This document shows, in pieces, positions 52,456 to 60,690 of a DNA stretch of 63,208 nucleotides (within the stretch, counting starts at the first letter, position 1; every line of letters starts with the position of its first letter). Made by a program: the position numbers and the translations under genes. The notes beneath the pieces are model-generated. The model saw only the letters and a list, made by a program, of their open reading frames with translations, was not told where the DNA came from and made no database searches. The stretch is from positions 1-63,208 of the forward strand of contig CAJWXP010000008.1 of NCBI GenBank assembly GCA_913049785.1. Reading direction: 5' to 3'. Origin of the DNA: an uncultured Dehalococcoidia bacterium (GTDB lineage Bacteria > Chloroflexota > Dehalococcoidia > Lucifugimonadales > UBA1127).

Positions 52456-52497
52456 CTTCGGTAACCACAGGCATATGGGTCCAGGGCGATGCCCTGG
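52456..52497 (-). repeat. GGTTACC stem-loop element, copy 15 (type copy)
   Basis: Starts at the base after the actE TAG: CCAGGGC-ATC-GCCCTGG (52481-52497), ACCCATATGCCT and GTGGTTACCGAAG. The first 22 bases match the middle tandem unit of copy 8 exactly. Confidence 0.8.
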
Positions 52498-53106
52498 CTA
52501 GTTGCCTTGGAGTTCGCGGATGTAGTCCACCAGCAGCCATCGATCGCTGGGAGACAGCAGGTTCTTAAACGTAGGCATCACGTTGATGCCGTTGGTCAGG
52601 ATGCCATACAGATCGCCGTCCGACTTTGCGACAACGCCGTCCGCCGTCAGGTCTGGTGCGGAGATGTAGCCATAGGCCAGAAGGAATGCGCTGACTCGAC
52701 CATCGCCAAGGCCCTCGTTGCCGTGGCACATGGAGCAGTTCACTCGGAACAGCTCGGCGCCCGCAGCACTTGTGGCCGCACTCCGCGTCACAGGGTTGGT
52801 CAGGGCAGTGTAGTCCGCAGGTTCGATAGCTGGCTCACGGGTCAACTCACGGGTGTCCGATGCGAACTTGAAGGGCACTGCACCCAGCGGCGACGCCAAC
52901 CGAGGCGGCTCCTGAGCGCGATATGACTGGTTGTAGTGCATCTCCGCCGCCCAATCAATGGGGGCGTAGGTGCCGCTCTTGGCCAGACAGCCGGTAGCGG
53001 CGATAGCCACTACCAGCACGACGACAAGCAACAGGACACGACGAGCTGGCCGTCCTGTACCCAGCATTGCGCTGCTAATGCCTGTCAAATGACGCATGCT
53101 ATGCAC
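52498..53106 (-). CDS. actE: Alternative Complex III monohaem cytochrome c subunit ActE
   Basis: 202 residues. A hydrophobic signal ends in IAATGCLAKSG, a lipobox, so it is an anchored lipoprotein. A class I cytochrome c domain follows with CSMCH in FRVNCSMCHGNEGLGDGRV and the axial Met probably in NGINVMPTFKNLLSPSDRW. It would take electrons from the pentahaem subunit to an oxidase or soluble carrier. It overlaps the actD stop. The GTG at 53104-53106 has GGAG upstream; an ATG three codons later is the alternative. Position in the cluster fixes the name. Confidence 0.88.
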   Translation of the reverse strand: MHSMRHLTGISSAMLGTGRPARRVLLLVVVLVVAIAATGCLAKSGTYAPIDWAAEMHYNQSYRAQEPPRLASPLGAVPFKFASDTRELTREPAIEPADYTALTNPVTRSAATSAAGAELFRVNCSMCHGNEGLGDGRVSAFLLAYGYISAPDLTADGVVAKSDGDLYGILTNGINVMPTFKNLLSPSDRWLLVDYIRELQGN

Positions 53107-53611
53107 TTAATGGCTCCAATTTAACGTCAGCCGCATTTGCTGCTTTGAATAACGCATCAACGCGTTCTTCTTCCCCGTCTGGGGCAACTACGACCAGACC
53201 GATGTAACCTTCCGTGATGCGAGGGTCGTAGAGACCCATCTTCGCTCTGGGTAGGCGTGACTCGAATATGACGCCGATGATCGTGGAGAGGATTGCGCCC
53301 AGCATGGTGCCTTCGTAAGCGATGATGAACATAGGGGGAAGGGCCAAGATAGGCTTACCGCCGGTGACCACAGGGTAGGCCAACTGCGTTCCCGCCGTCA
53401 CCAGGATGGCGATGGAGAAACCCAGGGCTGCGCCCACCAACGGCCACACGTAGAGACGATGGTTAGCCACCTTCTCCCCGAAAGCGCCTTCCGGGTACGG
53501 TGAACCCGTAAGCACCTCGAAATCGTCCATGCCGTTTTCTATAAGTTTGTCCGCTGCCTCAACAGCTTCGTCCACCTCTTTAAAGAGGCCCATTATGCTT
53601 CTACCTGCCAT
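53099..53611 (-). CDS. actD: Alternative Complex III subunit ActD (DUF3341)
   Basis: 170 residues. It begins GLFKEVDEAVEAADKLIENG, with MDDFEVLTGSPYPE, then VWPLVGAALGFSIAILVT and PPMFIIAYEGTMLGAILSTI, the two membrane helices of DUF3341, and an end resembling VDALFKAANAADVKLEPL. This is the standard ActD layout: a small soluble N-terminal part, two helices and a cytoplasmic tail. It lies 23 bases after the second NrfD gene and overlaps actE, so translation is coupled. Confidence 0.92.
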   Translation of the reverse strand: MAGRSIMGLFKEVDEAVEAADKLIENGMDDFEVLTGSPYPEGAFGEKVANHRLYVWPLVGAALGFSIAILVTAGTQLAYPVVTGGKPILALPPMFIIAYEGTMLGAILSTIIGVIFESRLPRAKMGLYDPRITEGYIGLVVVAPDGEEERVDALFKAANAADVKLEPLSA

Positions 53612-53633
53612 AGCTCCATCTCGCTTCGCTGAT

Positions 53634-55013
53634 TTACTCTTCTCTGTACGCTGCCGGGACCATCACCTTCCCGACTCTGATCTCAGTTGCCATTATCGCA
53701 CCCTCCTTGGCATCTGCCAGAGGGATGATGGGGAAGAACTTCACGAATGTCAGAACTCCCAGGAACACCATTGCAAAGCTTCCGCCCACCAGGATCAACT
53801 CGATCGGGCTGGGGTTGTAGGAGCCCCAGTTGAACGTGAGCACCTGCTTTCGCATCAGGCTCGGGACGATGATGAGGAACCTCTCCAGCCACATCCCGAT
53901 GTTCACCATGACCGTAGTCCAGAACATCAACGCCACATTGCGCCGCACTTTGCGGAACAGCCACAGGGGCACGGGGATGAAGAACGCTGTCAGAGCAAAC
54001 ACAATGAACGCTGCGTTGAACGGCCACTCCGTGAGCTGCAAGTTCCTCAGGGACAACTCAGGCTCCTCGTTGGGGTAGAAGCCCATCATGAATTCAATGA
54101 CGAAGAAGTAGAACCAGCCCACAGCCACCACTATCAACAAACGCGCCAGTGCGTCGAAGTGGTCGTCGCGGATGTAATTCTCCCACTTGAACAGCCATCG
54201 CAGCAGTGCCAGGACGGTGATCACGCCCGCCACGCCCGAGTGTACCGCGCCGATGACGAAATACGGCGCGAAAATGGTGGCGTTCCAACCTTCCACGGCG
54301 ATCTGGACAGCGAAGTCCCACGACACGATGCTGTGCACGGAGACGAACACCGGCAGGATCAATGCCGAGAGCAGGAAACCTGCGATGATCTGGAGTTTCC
54401 ACTGTCGGGTATTGCCCCGCCAACCTAGGCTCATCATGGAATACACGCGCTGCATCATGCCGGAAGACCGGTCACGCAAGACGGCGATGTCAGGTATCAG
54501 CAGCAGGCCTACGAATAGCGCCGTGCTCGTCAAATAAGTCGAAATAGCTGTAGGGTCCCAGACGAAAGGAGACCGAATGTCCGGCCAGATCCCTCTGCCG
54601 AAGTCATATCCAGGAGGCATGGACCAGTAGATGCGCCACGGTCGACCTAAGTGGAAGAGCGGGTGCAGGGCTGCGGTGCCCAGGGCGAAGACGGTCAGCA
54701 CCTCTGCCGCGCGGGTCGCAGGGCGACGCCACTCAGCATTGGCGAGGCGCAGGATGGCGGACAGCATGACTCCGGCGTGGCTGATCCCTACCCAGAACAC
54801 GAAGTTCACCAGGAGGAAGCCCCACATCACCGGACGGTTGAGTCCGTATACCCCTGTCCCGTGGTTGATAGCCCAGGCAAACGCGCCTAGCGCTCCCGCG
54901 ACTATCAGGAACAAGAACATCATCAGACCGTAGAACCACATCGGCGTCGCTAACGTCGGCCGCAGTAGGTCCCGGTTTATATCTATCTCTGTCAGCGTTG
55001 GACGCTGTTGCAT
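53634..55013 (-). CDS. NrfD-family quinol-side membrane subunit (ActF/second ActC)
   Basis: 459 residues with ten predicted membrane helices: MWFYGLMMFLFLIVAGALGAF at the start, HAGVMLSAILRLANAEWRRP, HPLFHLGRPWR, and a late FLIIVPSLMRKQVLTFNWGS. NrfD/PsrC-type proteins bind quinol in the membrane. Alternative Complex III contains two of them, ActC and ActF, as a pseudo-symmetric pair. This gene lies between actC and actD; which of the two names fits best cannot be settled without alignment. Start ATG at 55011-55013. Confidence 0.88.
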   Translation of the reverse strand: MQQRPTLTEIDINRDLLRPTLATPMWFYGLMMFLFLIVAGALGAFAWAINHGTGVYGLNRPVMWGFLLVNFVFWVGISHAGVMLSAILRLANAEWRRPATRAAEVLTVFALGTAALHPLFHLGRPWRIYWSMPPGYDFGRGIWPDIRSPFVWDPTAISTYLTSTALFVGLLLIPDIAVLRDRSSGMMQRVYSMMSLGWRGNTRQWKLQIIAGFLLSALILPVFVSVHSIVSWDFAVQIAVEGWNATIFAPYFVIGAVHSGVAGVITVLALLRWLFKWENYIRDDHFDALARLLIVVAVGWFYFFVIEFMMGFYPNEEPELSLRNLQLTEWPFNAAFIVFALTAFFIPVPLWLFRKVRRNVALMFWTTVMVNIGMWLERFLIIVPSLMRKQVLTFNWGSYNPSPIELILVGGSFAMVFLGVLTFVKFFPIIPLADAKEGAIMATEIRVGKVMVPAAYREE

Positions 55014-55074
55014 CCCTGCTCCTTCACCTTACAGTCATTCCCCAGGGCTTCCTTGCCCTAAATAACCCTTCCTG

Positions 55075-55114
55075 ATGCTGCTTTGTGTATGAGTAGAAAC
55101 TCATTAAGCAGCAT
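55075..55114. terminator. Long imperfect hairpin between the two NrfD genes
   Basis: ATGCTGCTT pairs with AAGCAGCAT, and inside it TGAGT pairs with ACTCA around a four-base loop. There is no T-run. It may set the ratio of upstream and downstream subunits or protect the 5' transcript. Confidence 0.5.
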
Positions 55115-55134
55115 GGGTGCAGGGCCTCGCCCCG
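55110..55134 (-). repeat. GGTTACC stem-loop element, partial copy 16
   Basis: Follows the actC TAG on the minus strand: CGGGGCGAGGCCCTGCACCC, then ATGCTGC. The first half of the family is present; the GGTTACC core is lost where the large hairpin begins. Confidence 0.45.
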
Positions 55135-56532
55135 CTATTCGGGTTTCGCCAAAACCTTCAGCGGAAGTTTCTTCAACGGGCGGATCTCCTGGAGGAGCAT
55201 CCCTTCACGGGTCTCCCACAGACTGATGACCGGTATGAACTTCACTGCCAGGGCGAACAAGAGGACTGCTCCGCTTACCACACCCATCAGCATCATGATG
55301 TCCGCACTCTCCGGCGTCACCCCCGCAGGCACATAGTCCAGCGTATGAGCGTTCACGTCCTCAATCGAGTAGGAGGATACGTAAATACGGATCTTGTCGA
55401 AAAACGCACCGGTCAGGATGGACACGGCCACGATCGTCGGCCCCAGGATGCTCTTTCGAGCCCCGTTCCACATCAAGATCAACAGCGGTACGGCGAAGCT
55501 CATAATAAGCGTCATGATGAAAATCGTGCGATACGGCCCGAACCACATCAACTGCAGTAAGTTCTGCTGCAGCGGCGTCTTGCCGTACCAAAGGACGATG
55601 AACCCTGACCACCAGAAATACATCCAGAGCAATGAGGAGGCCAGCATGAGCTTGGCCATGCTCCAGATCTGGTTCACGCCGATGTAGTCCTTGAACCCGC
55701 CCGCAGCTCGTATGACAAACGCACTCAGGATGACCAAGGCCAGCGCAGATTGAATGCCGCCAAGAGCCTGCCATGTGGGCAGGATGGAGTCCCGTTGTCC
55801 AGGAACCAGGCTCTGACTGAAGTCAAAACTCACAACAGTGTGGGCGAAGACCAGGAACATGAAGTAGAAGGCGCCCAATACGCCAAGTCCTGCACGGAGT
55901 GCACGCCACTGACGCTTAGTGCCTACCCAGCCTAGGGACAACCTGGCGTACCACACTCTGCGCCAGCCGGAGGCATCCTCGCGGGCTGTAGCAAAGTCCG
56001 GTATGGCTGAGGCCCAAAGCAATCCCATGCCATTAATGAACAAGAAGATCAACGTAAGTGCGATGTACAGGTGCGGCGCTCCAGGAGGCCACCCCTCTGC
56101 GATCTTGTTGTAGAACCACATGGTGTTGCGGTCATCTGCAGAAGGCAGAGACACCAACAGGGGGATCATAACCAGAAGAACCAGCAAACCAGATACTGAC
56201 CATATCTCTGCAATGCGAGAGATGGGCCGGCTCCAGTGCGCTTTGGCCAACCGAGGCGCGATAGCCACCAGAGGCGCCGATAGGCTGGTTGTCAGCACAA
56301 ATGCCAGTCCAGCTGCCAGATAGCCCCAGGGTAGATGGGAATCAAGTCCGTCGTTCCCAGCTTTGATGATAAAGCCAATGAAGCCCAACACGGTCACGCC
56401 GGCAAGAGCAAACACCAACAACCAGTACTTGGGGCTGGTCCGCATGGTCCAACCCAGTACCTCGTCGTTGACCTCTGCTGATGTACGTACCAGCAGGTCT
56501 ACATGGTGCCCGTGGGGGCCGCCGTTATGCAT
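55135..56532 (-). CDS. actC: Alternative Complex III subunit ActC (NrfD family)
   Basis: 465 residues with ten membrane helices. TMRTSPKYWLLVFALAGVTV begins helix 1, then LVAIAPRLAKAHWSRPISRI, MPLLVSLPSADDRNTMWF-like sequence and HTVVSFDFSQSLVPGQRDSI. It is the main quinol-binding membrane subunit and contacts the ferredoxin-like subunit. The ATG at 56530-56532 overlaps the end of the iron-sulfur gene, so the two are translationally coupled. The C-terminal 30 residues are cytoplasmic and basic. Confidence 0.92.
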   Translation of the reverse strand: MHNGGPHGHHVDLLVRTSAEVNDEVLGWTMRTSPKYWLLVFALAGVTVLGFIGFIIKAGNDGLDSHLPWGYLAAGLAFVLTTSLSAPLVAIAPRLAKAHWSRPISRIAEIWSVSGLLVLLVMIPLLVSLPSADDRNTMWFYNKIAEGWPPGAPHLYIALTLIFLFINGMGLLWASAIPDFATAREDASGWRRVWYARLSLGWVGTKRQWRALRAGLGVLGAFYFMFLVFAHTVVSFDFSQSLVPGQRDSILPTWQALGGIQSALALVILSAFVIRAAGGFKDYIGVNQIWSMAKLMLASSLLWMYFWWSGFIVLWYGKTPLQQNLLQLMWFGPYRTIFIMTLIMSFAVPLLILMWNGARKSILGPTIVAVSILTGAFFDKIRIYVSSYSIEDVNAHTLDYVPAGVTPESADIMMLMGVVSGAVLLFALAVKFIPVISLWETREGMLLQEIRPLKKLPLKVLAKPE

Positions 56533-57247
56533 GCGCCTCTTCCGTGATTGCGTTGGGATCTACCTTCTTCAGGTAGTAGATAGCCGGCTCTGTGCCAAGC
56601 TGGTCGAGGATACGGTACTGTCGACCGCTCTTGCTCAACCCACTCACTTGGCTTGAGTCATCGTTCAAGTCGCCGAACACCAGGGCATTCGTGGGGCAGG
56701 ACTGAACGCAGGCGGGAACGACGTCGCCATCGACGACCTCTCGCCCTTCTCGGGTCACTTCACGTACCGTACGACGGATCCGCTGAACGCAGAAGCTGCA
56801 CTTCTCCATGATGCCCCGGCTGCGGACTGTCACATCAGAGTTCAACTGGTTGCGCAGGGTCTCTGGCCATACAGGCTCCCAGAAGTTGAAGAACCGGACG
56901 TTCCAGGGATCATTGTTGGCGCAGAACCGTGTGCCGATGCAGCGGTTGTACACCTGGACGTTCAAGCCTTCATTGTTGTGATACGTAGCGAACACCGGGC
57001 AGACCGGCTCGCACGGTGCGTTCTCACAGTGCTGGCAGAGCATCGGCACAAACCGTGCCTTCACGTCAGGGAACTCGCCTTCCCAGTATCGCTCGATGCG
57101 AATCCACTGGATTGCGCGACGTTGCAGGAAGTGGTCAGACTCATTGATGGGGATGTTGTTCTCAGACTGACATGCCACCACACAGGCCTGACAGCCCGTG
57201 CATTTATCGGCGTCAACCGCCATGCCCCATTTTCTTTCTATCGCCAC
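56525..57247 (-). CDS. actB2: Alternative Complex III iron-sulfur subunit (ActB C-terminal part as a separate gene)
   Basis: 240 residues with four ferredoxin-type cysteine groups: CTGCQACVVACQ, CQHCENAPCEPVCP, CIGTRFCANNDPWNVRFFNF and CSFCVQRIRR ... CVQSCPTNAL. In the third group the usual CPY is DPW, so one ligand is lost; this favours three [4Fe-4S] clusters and one [3Fe-4S], the content reported for purified ACIII. In many ACIII complexes this domain is fused to the molybdopterin-like domain of ActB; here it is a separate gene 63 bases downstream. No signal peptide; export would depend on the Tat-carried partner. Confidence 0.9.
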   Translation of the reverse strand: MAIERKWGMAVDADKCTGCQACVVACQSENNIPINESDHFLQRRAIQWIRIERYWEGEFPDVKARFVPMLCQHCENAPCEPVCPVFATYHNNEGLNVQVYNRCIGTRFCANNDPWNVRFFNFWEPVWPETLRNQLNSDVTVRSRGIMEKCSFCVQRIRRTVREVTREGREVVDGDVVPACVQSCPTNALVFGDLNDDSSQVSGLSKSGRQYRILDQLGTEPAIYYLKKVDPNAITEEAHA

Positions 57248-57310
57248 CTGGTCCTCCCGAATCCTTTTAGGCAGGATGTACCCGCTTACTTGGACGCGAA
57301 TTCTCTCTTC

Positions 57311-59563
57311 TTATGCGTGGTCTGTCCCTTTAGATATCTGATATACAGGACGCTCATGCAGCTGACGTGGGACAACCATTCCCTCAAACTTGGGTACCCG
57401 GCTCCGCCTACCCGTCAAGGTCAGCTTCACCCGAGTTGCACCCCAAGCCAGGGCTCCGGTATCCGCATCAGAAACCGCATCCAGGATACTCATGACATTG
57501 CTGCCGATACCCTCGGCGTACCTACCAAAGAACGTGTGACCTTGGCCCATCGGTATACTGACCACGTTGGGTGGTGTCGCAGGATTGACATAGACTTGCG
57601 CTTCAATGGTTCCCTTTGGCGATGTCACCTCAAGGATGTCGCCTTCCCTAACGTCCAACTCTTTCGCTGACTGCGGGTTCAACTCCACCCACGTGCTCCA
57701 TACCGCCGTTGTAATCGGGTCCGGCGTCGCCTGGAGCCAGGGCAGGTTGGCCTCTCGTCCATCGCCCATGGAGTGCGACATGAATGGCAGGAGGTGGAAC
57801 GGGTACTCGGCAGCAGCGCCACTGAATGTCGGTGTCGCCTGGCCTGGAATCGTGTCCACCTTGGCTTTGGTGGAGTCCTTGGACGTTGCCTTGGTATCCC
57901 ACCAGCCACCACGCTGGAGTACGCCTATCCAGAACTCCTCAAACGAGGGGTATTGCTGAATAGAGCCTCTATTTAATTTAAACAATTCCTCCGCATTGGA
58001 GCGGATGGCATCCTTCATGGTGTTCCACGGGAGGCCTCGCGTCATATCGCCACCCAGGCCTTCCGCCGTTGCCAGCAGAACATCTCCAAAGCTGCGGACA
58101 TCCACAAAAGGCATCACTACGGGCTGCTGAAGTGCGATCGACTCGTAGCCGGGGCCGGGGTCTGAAACGTCGTCGCCCCAACCTTCCATGGGAACCAGGT
58201 CAGGCAGCACCAGGTCGGCCATCGCCGTCGACTCATCCATGAAGTTGGAGAAGCTGGCGATGAACGGTACGTTGTCCTTCATTGCTCGCCTGAACTGGAG
58301 GGCACCGGGAAGTCCGTAGACCGGGTCAGCGCCATGTACTAACACGACGTTCACCTGACTGGTACGCATCCTGTCCGCGAGTCGTTGGAAGTCCACGAGC
58401 GACGAAGCCGCTGCGCTGCTTTCGACATCCTTCAACGGTGCTTCCGGGTTGAACAGGAGTCCACCCTTCTTGCCGATGTTGTCTACCAGCGCGTTGAGCA
58501 GATAGACCGCTGTCATGTTAAAGAGGCCGTTGGTCTGGGCCGCTGCCAACCCGCCGCCGATAGCGACTCCCGGCTGGTGCTCTGCAAAGTCCCGTGCCAT
58601 CTTCACGATCTTGGCCTGGGATACGCCCGTCACATCCTCAGCGGTGGGTAGGTCCTGAGCGTTCGCTTCGATGACATCTCTGAGGGCTTCCATACCGGCG
58701 GGGTTGCCTGTCTGTTCCTTCAGGATCACATCTGCTATGGCCAGTGCCAGCACACCTTCAGTGCCCGGGTTGATGTGCACCCATGTGTCGGCGTTGGCCG
58801 CAGTCATAGAGAACCGCGGCTCTATCTGAACCAGGGTGCCGCGTTTACCGTTCTCCGTGCCCCGGAACTCGCCATACTGCCAGTTGTAGTGAAGCGGCGC
58901 GTGCCAATTGCTCAGAAAGTCAGAGCCAAAGGATAGGACATAGTGCGCGTTCTTCACGTCAGCAATAGGCAGTCTGTCCTGATTGAACAAATTCTTAAGT
59001 GCGGCACGGACCACCGTCTGGTCTACCGCTTCAAAGGCCATCTGTGTAGCACCGTAGTTGGAAGCGAATCGACTGGCTACCGTGCCTAAAGCGCCCCGCA
59101 GCGGCTCCGTGATCATTGCCACGCTGCCGGGGTTACCGGAAAACTCACTAAGTTTCGCCTGAAGCTCGCCCATCGCCGCTTCCCAGGAGATCGATTCGAA
59201 CTCCCCGGATCCGCGTTCGCCAACACGTCGCAACGGTGTCGCGATCCGGTCAGGGTGATACAGCTCCTGAAGCGATGCCTCGGCCTGAGCAGTGTGCTTG
59301 CCCTGACTCATGGGGTAGTCAGGGTTGCCCTCGATCTTCTTGGCACGACCCTGCATGACCCGCACCAGCACGCTTTCAACGCCGGTGCTCGGTCGGGCGA
59401 GGGTAGCAAAATAGGCGTCCTGGCCTTCAACAAGGTCTTCAGGAATCAATACAGGGCTCTCGGCAATGAACTCTCTATCCGGGATACGGCAACCGGCAAA
59501 GATCACCGCCCCCAGCATTCCCATGCCGGAGAACCTGAGCAGCTGTCGCCGCGTTACGCCCAT
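57311..59563 (-). CDS. actB: Alternative Complex III molybdopterin-oxidoreductase-like subunit (ActB N-terminal part)
   Basis: 750 residues. GVTRRQLLRFSGMGMLGAVI ending in FAGC is a combined Tat and lipoprotein signal. The body has the molybdopterin oxidoreductase fold (YVLSFGSDFLSNWHAP, VVLVHGADPVYGLPGAL, FMDESTAMADLVLPDLVPME). The four N-terminal cysteines that hold the first [4Fe-4S] cluster in true molybdoenzymes are missing, and no Cys/Sec/Ser molybdenum ligand stands out. This agrees with ActB, which lacks the molybdenum cofactor and is structural. It is followed by its iron-sulfur partner gene. Confidence 0.9.
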   Translation of the reverse strand: MGVTRRQLLRFSGMGMLGAVIFAGCRIPDREFIAESPVLIPEDLVEGQDAYFATLARPSTGVESVLVRVMQGRAKKIEGNPDYPMSQGKHTAQAEASLQELYHPDRIATPLRRVGERGSGEFESISWEAAMGELQAKLSEFSGNPGSVAMITEPLRGALGTVASRFASNYGATQMAFEAVDQTVVRAALKNLFNQDRLPIADVKNAHYVLSFGSDFLSNWHAPLHYNWQYGEFRGTENGKRGTLVQIEPRFSMTAANADTWVHINPGTEGVLALAIADVILKEQTGNPAGMEALRDVIEANAQDLPTAEDVTGVSQAKIVKMARDFAEHQPGVAIGGGLAAAQTNGLFNMTAVYLLNALVDNIGKKGGLLFNPEAPLKDVESSAAASSLVDFQRLADRMRTSQVNVVLVHGADPVYGLPGALQFRRAMKDNVPFIASFSNFMDESTAMADLVLPDLVPMEGWGDDVSDPGPGYESIALQQPVVMPFVDVRSFGDVLLATAEGLGGDMTRGLPWNTMKDAIRSNAEELFKLNRGSIQQYPSFEEFWIGVLQRGGWWDTKATSKDSTKAKVDTIPGQATPTFSGAAAEYPFHLLPFMSHSMGDGREANLPWLQATPDPITTAVWSTWVELNPQSAKELDVREGDILEVTSPKGTIEAQVYVNPATPPNVVSIPMGQGHTFFGRYAEGIGSNVMSILDAVSDADTGALAWGATRVKLTLTGRRSRVPKFEGMVVPRQLHERPVYQISKGTDHA

Positions 59564-59648
59564 TCGCCTTTTGTCCTCATCAGTCTAACTTGTACCATTC
59601 ATCCGTTATCTTCGTCCTGAAACGGTTTCAGCACGAGGCCATAAGGCA

Positions 59649-60620
59649 CTAGTAGTGACAGGTGCTGCAGTCTGTGGGTGCGTTGTTGTTCCGGTGACAG
59701 TCCACACAGAAGCCCATCTGGAGTTGCTTTTGTTGGGATACCTCTTCCATCGCCCCTACATCGCCATGACACAGAGAGCACACAGCAGACGCAGGTACGC
59801 CATCTTTGGCAGAGAAGAAGGTGATATGTGCTTCATGCACGAATCGTACGTGGTCCGGGAGCCTGTGCACCCGAATCCATTCGATAGGCTGGTTGTTGTC
59901 CCATGCCGCCAGCAATTTCCCAATCTCCGGGCTCTCCGTCGCAATGATCTTGTGGCAGAAAGTGCACTGCTGGACCGGGGGGATGCTGGCCGTTGGCTGG
60001 GTTGTTACCGTCCGGTGGCAGAACACGCAGTCAATGCCAGCCTGTTGCACGTGAGGCACGTGGGTGAAGGCGATGGGTTGCGTTGGTGTCTGGAGGAAGA
60101 CCTGATCCACTTCCCAGAAGAAGTGCCCGGCCATTTTCCCACCGACGACCAACGTTACAATCAAGAATGATGCTCCGACTAGAGAACCAACGGAGACGAT
60201 GGCCAACGTACGAAGTCGCTTGTTCATGTCACCTGAATCGATGCGCCCCAAGGACCCACCGACGATGAGAACTCCCACGATGATGAACAGACCCGCGATC
60301 ACAGTGAAGTTGTTGCCGCCCAGGATGAAGACCGTACCAAGGCCCAAGAAGATAGTCGCAACCAGGATGACCGCCAGGGTCAGCACCCAGAAGGGTGCCA
60401 TGCCGCTCGGCAATGTGATCTTCCTGCCGGCGATCTTACCGCCGCGGGACAGGTAGCCTTCCAGCGCCCGGAGTCCGGCGATTATCAAGACGGCACCGAT
60501 GATGCCGAGTCCAATGCCGATGGTTCCATTTTCGCCAGATGTGACGAAAACGATGCCCAGTCCCAGGAAAGTCCCTGCGACAGCTAGAATCGAAAGAATG
60601 GGAATGAGCATCTTAGGCAT
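59649..60620 (-). CDS. actA: Alternative Complex III pentahaem cytochrome c ActA, with extended membrane domain
   Basis: 323 residues. The C-terminal half has five CxxCH motifs: CVFCH, CTFCH, CSLCH, CVDCH and CSTCH, the expected pentahaem subunit that takes electrons from quinol oxidation. The N-terminal half is unusual: about five membrane helices instead of one, including two similar two-helix units (FLGLGIVFVTSGENGTIG and FLGLGTVFILGGNNFTVI), which look like an internal duplication. The fifth helix leads into KMAGHFFWEVDQVF, the normal ActA start of the periplasmic part. Start ATG at 60618-60620. Confidence 0.9.
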   Translation of the reverse strand: MPKMLIPILSILAVAGTFLGLGIVFVTSGENGTIGIGLGIIGAVLIIAGLRALEGYLSRGGKIAGRKITLPSGMAPFWVLTLAVILVATIFLGLGTVFILGGNNFTVIAGLFIIVGVLIVGGSLGRIDSGDMNKRLRTLAIVSVGSLVGASFLIVTLVVGGKMAGHFFWEVDQVFLQTPTQPIAFTHVPHVQQAGIDCVFCHRTVTTQPTASIPPVQQCTFCHKIIATESPEIGKLLAAWDNNQPIEWIRVHRLPDHVRFVHEAHITFFSAKDGVPASAVCSLCHGDVGAMEEVSQQKQLQMGFCVDCHRNNNAPTDCSTCHY

Positions 60621-60690
60621 TAAGACACTCTATCCTGTATGTTGGAGTTCAAGCCACGCTCCATGCATTGAATGTTCAAAATCATTCGAG

